IMG/VR virus record: IMGVR_UViG_3300029268_000006
Span: 1-64,000 of that record
DNA length: 64,000 nt
Source: a virus
Reading direction: 5' to 3' (one strand)
The notes beneath the pieces were generated by a model. That model had not been told where the DNA came from and made no database searches. It saw only the letters and a program-made list of their open reading frames with translations. The position numbers and the translations under genes were made by a program. Shown here piece after piece: positions 59,250 to 64,000 of the stretch; positions within the stretch are counted from its first letter, which is position 1; every line of letters begins with the position of its first letter.

Positions 59250-61370
59250 ATGTCAGATTTAGAAAAATATTCGGGAAATTTAGGAAAAGAAATCGAAATT
59301 ATAAAATCATTTCTTGAAAAAGTTTTGGGATCAGATGTTTTAGAAATAGGTGATATTTTTATACAACCATCTTCATCTTATATCGCTGTTAAAGTTACTA
59401 ATATAACATATAAAGAAAATGACAATAAGAATCAAGATCATCTGGGATATAAAGTTATAGTAACTTATAAAAGAGCCTCAAATTGGGAATTGAGTGATTG
59501 GGAAGATGAACATAATTCAGATTTCAATAATTTTAATAGTACTTGGATTAGAAATTCAACAAAGGTTAAACACGGTGAAAATATTTCAGACTATTTAGAC
59601 AAAGCAAAAAAGATTATTTCCGGTGAAATAGATATTGAATCATTAAATGATAATAACGATGATGATACAAATACAGAAACATCACTTATATCAAAAAACT
59701 CAAAAACCAATCTTTTGACACTTCAAAATGATTTAGAAGAAAAAAGGAAAAATGCGGAACTGATTAAATCCTTCGTTTCTATTGAAATGGAGAAAAAGAA
59801 AAGAGAACTTGATAAGATAAGACAAAAATTAAACGGGGTAATCGATATTTTTAAGAAAAAAATAGTCAAAATAATGAAAGTTATCACTACCATTGAATTA
59901 TATCTTGGTATTGATGAAGAATTATTTCAAATTCAAGATGGTGAATTAGCACCAAAAGATACCCCAATATCATTTCGTCAAGCAGTTCTTTATATGGATG
60001 AAGAAATTGGTCATTGGGAAAATGGTGGGTTGGATTTTACAAATATTGACTGGTTTGATCAATGGTTGATAAAAGATAATAATTATAAAAAATTATTACC
60101 TGAAGAAAAAGGGTTGGTTGTTTTCAGACCTAGAAGATATGAAAAGGATTATGGTGGTGATCCTAGATATAATAGTGCAATGAATCAGGAAAATAAATAC
60201 AGAACTTATCTTCTCATAAGAAATGGTGAATGTCTTTATAGGGTTTATACTGAAAATATTGTAATCTTACCTAGATTGTTTCCTAAACGTGATGAGTTAC
60301 AGAAATTGATGAATGAAATTCAAAAAGAAAATTTGAGTTCGTGGAGTGAAGAAAAAAAGCAAGAAAATGTTGAAGATTTGGTTTATCAGTATAAAAAAAG
60401 AGCAATATTACTTCAAGGATTAGTTGATAGAACTGAAGTTTTTCATCCATTACCAGTTGATAAGATAAATATTTTTGATATGACAAATCTTGAAGGAAAA
60501 GTAAATTTCATTTATGATGATGAATATTTATTACCATCCGATAGATTATCATTTTGGGATTGGCATAAAGAAATAAATAGGAAAATAGGAAAAGGTAGTA
60601 GGATATTATTAACTGGATTTCATGATGGTAAACATGGTGTTCGAGATAGAATTTATTATTATTGTAGTGAATATCGAATACCTGATAGACCATCCGTTGG
60701 AATTTATGAAGTCGAAGAATATTTACAGGAAGAAAAAAAGGATATGAAAATGTCCGATTTTGAAGAACTGAAAAAAGTATGGGATGAAAGAGGAATTAAA
60801 TATGAAATAAAAGAAACTCGTAAAAATCAATATCATATAAATTGGGAAAGTAATTTTTCACGTGAAAAAGATTATGTTCCAATATATGAAGATGGTGTTA
60901 TAGTAAAAAGTACATTCATACATTTAACCATTCTTTATAATCCAAAAGATGAAGTTTATGGGCCTTGGGGAACATATGATCCACATGATCGTAAGAAAAG
61001 AATTCGTTTAAGAATATATCCATCTGATGATTTTGTTTTAAATTATGATCAAATAAGTCTGAATGATATTGAATTTTATCTTACGAGTAGGGTGGATAGA
61101 CCTAACTATTTGAAGATGTTACCAATGTTGAATGATATGAAAAAATGGAGAATTCAGGAATTGGAAAATGAAAAGAATTTTACCAAACTTATTTATTCTC
61201 AAGTTTATAAAAATTTCAAAGGAAAATCCGAAGAATATATTTATAATAAAATATGGGAAACTATCGATTGGTGGAAATATAAAAATATGTGGAAAAGACC
61301 TATCGATAAGGATGATACCAAAGCTTTACGAATGATTGTAAAAAAATTGAAAGGTACAACAAATGATTAA
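59250..61370 (+). CDS. Large uncharacterised phage protein
   Basis: 706 residues from the ATG at 59250; a TTG six codons earlier is less likely. N-terminal ~150 residues: a folded domain ending in an acidic stretch ('NDNNDDDTNTE'). A long coiled coil follows (about 165-215, 'EMEKKKRELDKIRQKLNGVI'). The main domain has 'DTPISFRQAVLYMDEEIGHW', 'GLVVFRPRRYEKDYGG', 'YRTYLLIRNGECLYRVYTEN' and 'ILLTGFHDGKHGVRDRIYYY'. I know of no assigned function. The coiled coil suggests an oligomer. Not structural on any evidence here. Confidence 0.55.
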   Translation: MSDLEKYSGNLGKEIEIIKSFLEKVLGSDVLEIGDIFIQPSSSYIAVKVTNITYKENDNKNQDHLGYKVIVTYKRASNWELSDWEDEHNSDFNNFNSTWIRNSTKVKHGENISDYLDKAKKIISGEIDIESLNDNNDDDTNTETSLISKNSKTNLLTLQNDLEEKRKNAELIKSFVSIEMEKKKRELDKIRQKLNGVIDIFKKKIVKIMKVITTIELYLGIDEELFQIQDGELAPKDTPISFRQAVLYMDEEIGHWENGGLDFTNIDWFDQWLIKDNNYKKLLPEEKGLVVFRPRRYEKDYGGDPRYNSAMNQENKYRTYLLIRNGECLYRVYTENIVILPRLFPKRDELQKLMNEIQKENLSSWSEEKKQENVEDLVYQYKKRAILLQGLVDRTEVFHPLPVDKINIFDMTNLEGKVNFIYDDEYLLPSDRLSFWDWHKEINRKIGKGSRILLTGFHDGKHGVRDRIYYYCSEYRIPDRPSVGIYEVEEYLQEEKKDMKMSDFEELKKVWDERGIKYEIKETRKNQYHINWESNFSREKDYVPIYEDGVIVKSTFIHLTILYNPKDEVYGPWGTYDPHDRKKRIRLRIYPSDDFVLNYDQISLNDIEFYLTSRVDRPNYLKMLPMLNDMKKWRIQELENEKNFTKLIYSQVYKNFKGKSEEYIYNKIWETIDWWKYKNMWKRPIDKDDTKALRMIVKKLKGTTND

Positions 61371-61521
61371 TTTCGATAACATTGATGATTCAGTCGATCT
61401 AAAAAGAAGATATACCCAAGAACAATTACTGAAGATATGGGATGATACATATCCTAAATTATCAGAAATTAGTAGTGATAAAATTATTATAACAATTACA
61501 CCACCTGAAAGGTGTTTATAA
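61363..61521 (+). CDS. Very small hypothetical protein
   Basis: 52 residues, starting MINFDNIDDSVDLKRRYT. Start overlaps the previous stop by 8 nt, and the stop overlaps the convergent helicase stop. Acidic and helical, then 'KIIITITPPERCL'. Coding status moderate. Confidence 0.4.
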   Translation: MINFDNIDDSVDLKRRYTQEQLLKIWDDTYPKLSEISSDKIIITITPPERCL

Positions 61522-62610
61522 TTTTCCTGTTCCCTCTAAGTTATCATTTTCAATGGATAAATATCTTGGATGAAAATCGAAACCAATTATTTCACCTTTA
61601 TGATCACCGTCGCGAAGTTTAAGAATTTTTAAACGATATTTGTTATTCTTTCTCATTTCGTTATTTCTGATAATAGCCCATACACAATCCGCTGTTTCAG
61701 CGACAGCTTTACTTTCTGGAATATCCGCCAACTTAATATCATTTGCACCCCAAACAGATTTATCGGTTTGTGTAGCTGTTATCATAGCAACGTTGTATTT
61801 GTCTGCTAAATACCTTAATCCTTCTGCCAGATGTTTTCCTTTTAAGAAAAGGTTGTTACCCATTTCTTTATGTAATTTATCAACAGACATGAGATTAATG
61901 TAGTCAATAATAATCATATCGAATTTAACATTTCTAACTTCAATATATTTATTTATAAGATTATCCAAATCATCGATTGTACATTGACCAGTATTGAATT
62001 TTTTGACCCAAATTTTTCCAATTTTCCCATTATTAAATAAACCTAGATTTGTTGTGTTTTTTAATTGTGATATTTTTGATTTAATAAAATTTGGATCTTT
62101 ACTTAATTCGTCATATTGATCTGCATCAATTTTTAATCTCATTGCACCTAAACGTTTCATAACTTTTCTCTTAGATAATTCGACTGAAACTACTAATACG
62201 TTCGCACCACTATCTGCTGCGTTTTTTGCAGTATTATATAACCACATTGAATTATGACTCAAAATATCATTTGTCCAAAATCTATGATTTTCATCGTTTA
62301 GTTGAAAATCAAACATATTTGATTTTTTATCATGAATATCTTTATAACATTTACAAACAACTTCCACACCATTTTTTGTTTGTATTTTATCACCTGATAC
62401 TAAGTCTTTAACAAAAACTTCGTTCATATTTTCATCAAAAACAATATGGGTATCTGCACATATTAATTCAGATGTTTGTGTTATTAAAACCCATTCATCA
62501 TATTCTATTGTTTTACCTATTGATTTGATATCTGACCAACCATTATCGGTTTCTATTTGCCATTCATCTATTTCTACTGTATCTATAAATTTTCTTTCAA
62601 AATCTAACAT
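61516..62610 (-). CDS. DnaB/gp41-like replicative helicase, C-terminal part preceded by IntC (fractured gene)
   Basis: 364 residues. Residues 1-120 are IntC of an atypically split intein. 'EWQIETDNGWSDIKSIGK' and block B 'TSELICADTHIVFDENMNEV' come first, ending 'HRFWTNDILSHN|S'. The extein starts SMWLYNTAKNAADSGANVLV, restoring Walker A as GETGVGK-S. Then Walker B 'FDMIIIDYINLMS', 'AMITATQTDKSVWGANDIKL' and the arginine-finger region 'YRLKILKLRDGDHKGEIIGF'. It unwinds the replication fork. Spliced in trans with the ORF at 63658. Confidence 0.87.
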   Translation of the reverse strand: MLDFERKFIDTVEIDEWQIETDNGWSDIKSIGKTIEYDEWVLITQTSELICADTHIVFDENMNEVFVKDLVSGDKIQTKNGVEVVCKCYKDIHDKKSNMFDFQLNDENHRFWTNDILSHNSMWLYNTAKNAADSGANVLVVSVELSKRKVMKRLGAMRLKIDADQYDELSKDPNFIKSKISQLKNTTNLGLFNNGKIGKIWVKKFNTGQCTIDDLDNLINKYIEVRNVKFDMIIIDYINLMSVDKLHKEMGNNLFLKGKHLAEGLRYLADKYNVAMITATQTDKSVWGANDIKLADIPESKAVAETADCVWAIIRNNEMRKNNKYRLKILKLRDGDHKGEIIGFDFHPRYLSIENDNLEGTGKL

Positions 62611-62628
62611 TTTTTATTTTATTCTTTT

Positions 62629-63657
62629 TTAACCATTCAAAAAATCTATACACGTTTGAATAGTTTTTTCTTTATGAAATTTATAATCACATTCCCATAC
62701 AATTAAAATATTATATCCAACATCTTTTATAGAATCAATTTTCAATTTATCTTTTTCCCAAATTTCATATGCAAACATTTGGAGATATTTATGAAAATAA
62801 TTTTTATTATATGTTTTAGGATTACAGTGCCAGTAATCACCGTTGAATTCTATTATTTTTTTATTATATACAAAATCATATGAGAATGTTTTTCCCAATT
62901 CTTTAAAATGTCTAAAAAATTGTTTTTTTCCGTAATGAACATTTTCTAATTTTATTTTTTCCAAAATATTTTCAAATAATTCTAATTCTGGTCCGGAATA
63001 ATTATCATATTTAAATTTTACAAAATCACCATTTTTATATTTGGCTTCTATTTTTTCACTCCATTTATTTTGTCTATTATTCCATATTTCTAGACCTTTA
63101 ATTTCACCATATTTTTCTATACATTTTTCTAATGTGAATGTTTTTTGTCTTTCCGATACTTTATTTTTAGATTCATCTTCCGTGAATCCTTTTTTCATCC
63201 AATATAATTTTTGTGTTGGGTTTACATCAGTATATAAGTGTTTATTATCGTGTCTTTTTTTTATTGCTTTTTTAGATATATCATTTTGTATATTTTTTAT
63301 TATTTTTAATGAATCTTCATTATTAAATCCTCTTTTCAACCAAAATTCGATACTTTGTCTGGATTTTTCCTTAAAAAAATTCTTATTTTTTTCGAATGAT
63401 TTTTGTAATCCAATTGTAATTTTTTCACCTCTGTTTAATGCTCTATCATTCATTAAATCAATAGCATCTTTTTTTGATAAACCATATTTATACATAAGAA
63501 ATTCATACGTTCCTGTGGCTCTAGTTTTTCCCAAACACTCTTTGGAATTACATATCCTATGATACCCCCCACTTATATTAAAAAAAATTGAAGGGTTTCC
63601 ACAGTAATAACAAGTACCTTCATTTTCCTTTTTAAAGTGTTTATCATAGTATTCAAA
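62629..63657 (-). CDS. EDxHD homing endonuclease inside the helicase intein break
   Basis: About 342 codons. The frame is open from the codon after the IntN stop and stays in the same frame as IntN. The N-terminal part 'EYYDKHFKKENEGTCYYCGN' with a second Cys pair (CNSKEC) is typical for this family, so coding starts upstream of the TTG at 63534, yet no in-frame ATG exists. Modules 'YWMKKGFTEDESKNKVSERQ' follow. The core is 'FSYDFVYNKKIIEFNGDYWH' and 'VGYNILIVWECDYKFHKEKT'. Start codon unresolved: a near-cognate start or stop read-through are options. Confidence 0.7.
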   Translation of the reverse strand, partial: FEYYDKHFKKENEGTCYYCGNPSIFFNISGGYHRICNSKECLGKTRATGTYEFLMYKYGLSKKDAIDLMNDRALNRGEKITIGLQKSFEKNKNFFKEKSRQSIEFWLKRGFNNEDSLKIIKNIQNDISKKAIKKRHDNKHLYTDVNPTQKLYWMKKGFTEDESKNKVSERQKTFTLEKCIEKYGEIKGLEIWNNRQNKWSEKIEAKYKNGDFVKFKYDNYSGPELELFENILEKIKLENVHYGKKQFFRHFKELGKTFSYDFVYNKKIIEFNGDYWHCNPKTYNKNYFHKYLQMFAYEIWEKDKLKIDSIKDVGYNILIVWECDYKFHKEKTIQTCIDFLNG

Positions 63658-64000
63658 TTACAGTTTTAGATAATTGAAAAATTCACCAATTGTAATTTCC
63701 TTTATTTCTTTGGTTTTTTTATTTTTAATTTTTATGTGAGTATTTGATTTACAGCACTTACCAACTCCAGTTTCACCAAGAAATACATTGAATGTTGATT
63801 TATCCCATCCACCGTGCAAAAGTGTGTCTACACTAGACCAACCGGATGTTATTTTATTTTTGGAAACTTCTTGTTTATGTGATTCTGGATCATCAAAATC
63901 GTCACCCAAATCTTCTTCATCTTCAAGTATTGATATATTACTAAATACTGTTTTTACTTTAGATAAAACATCGACAACATTATCATAATCTATTTCTTTC
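63658..64000 (-). CDS. DnaB/gp41-like replicative helicase, N-terminal part ending in IntN (5' partial)
   Basis: The frame is open to the window edge, so the N-terminus lies outside. Visible extein: 'VLSKVKTVFSNISILEDEED', 'KITSGWSSVDTLLHGGWDKS', 'TFNVFLGETGVGK'. The intein begins at the first Cys of 'CCKSNTHIKIKNKK' and stops after 32 residues ('GEFFNYLKL'). Taking the first Cys as residue 1 restores GETGVGKS after splicing, a perfect Walker A. The short IntN makes this an early, atypical split. Confidence 0.85.
   Translation of the reverse strand, partial: KEIDYDNVVDVLSKVKTVFSNISILEDEEDLGDDFDDPESHKQEVSKNKITSGWSSVDTLLHGGWDKSTFNVFLGETGVGKCCKSNTHIKIKNKKTKEIKEITIGEFFNYLKL

Overview
The window is an AT-rich stretch of a large tailed bacteriophage genome with a contractile, T4-like particle. 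The case rests on a 1302-residue tail sheath, a gp19-like tail tube, a gp26-like baseplate protein, tail fibres, the large terminase, a gp32-like single-strand DNA-binding protein and a gp41/DnaB-like replicative helicase. The host is probably a member of the Bacteroidota. Evidence for this is the lipoproteins of Bacteroidota style, start codons mostly without strong Shine-Dalgarno sequences, and several upstream boxes of the form TAnnTTTG. The host call is an inference.

Layout. 1-3.8 kb: a collagen-like tail fibre and a large virion-type protein. 3.9-4.3 kb: an orphan TnpB-type right end (omega-RNA-like). 4.3-6.5 kb: small minus-strand accessory genes ending in a DUF1566/C-type-lectin protein whose C-terminal DNA is strikingly GC-rich. 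6.6-12.7 kb: two ribbon-helix-helix proteins, a GIY-YIG endonuclease, NAD-dependent DNA ligase, two lipoproteins (one with u-spanin architecture) and an RNA ligase. 14.7-29.2 kb: the plus-strand tail block (sheath, tube, tube paralogue, baseplate). It is interleaved with proteins that start with a T4-like capsid-targeting peptide and look like injected effectors (ADP-ribosyltransferase-like, GNAT-like, HExxH metalloprotease-like). 29.3-34.6 kb: RNA-related and small genes, including a nucleotidyltransferase split by a decayed homing endonuclease. 34.6-36.9 kb: a Ro60/TROVE protein with a highly structured, terminator-ended ncRNA just upstream and a tRNA-T-arm-like element beyond it. 36.9-42.1 kb: a fractured terminase gene. 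42-50 kb: an aspartoacylase-like enzyme, a degenerate calcineurin-fold protein and a beta-solenoid fibre. 50.5-64 kb: gp32-like protein, a fractured class II ribonucleotide reductase, a second omega-RNA-like element with a TnpB remnant, two large uncharacterised proteins and a fractured helicase that runs off the window.

The central observation is that three essential genes (terL, nrdJ, helicase) are each broken into two separate ORFs by split inteins, with homing endonuclease genes lying in each break. Terminase and helicase use the atypical early split (short IntN, long IntC) and are cut inside the Walker A motif between Lys and Thr/Ser. NrdJ uses the classic late split at NP|CGE. About twelve homing endonucleases sit in the window, so mobile elements shape much of it.

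Two upstream sequence classes recur. A TTTAATATATA box lies about 20 nt before many structural-gene starts on both strands (candidate late promoter). A TA(A/G)TTTTG-type box lies before several accessory or replication genes (candidate host-type promoter). RNA-handling genes (Ro60, RNA ligase, split nucleotidyltransferase, PTH2-like) suggest an RNA repair or quality-control capacity.
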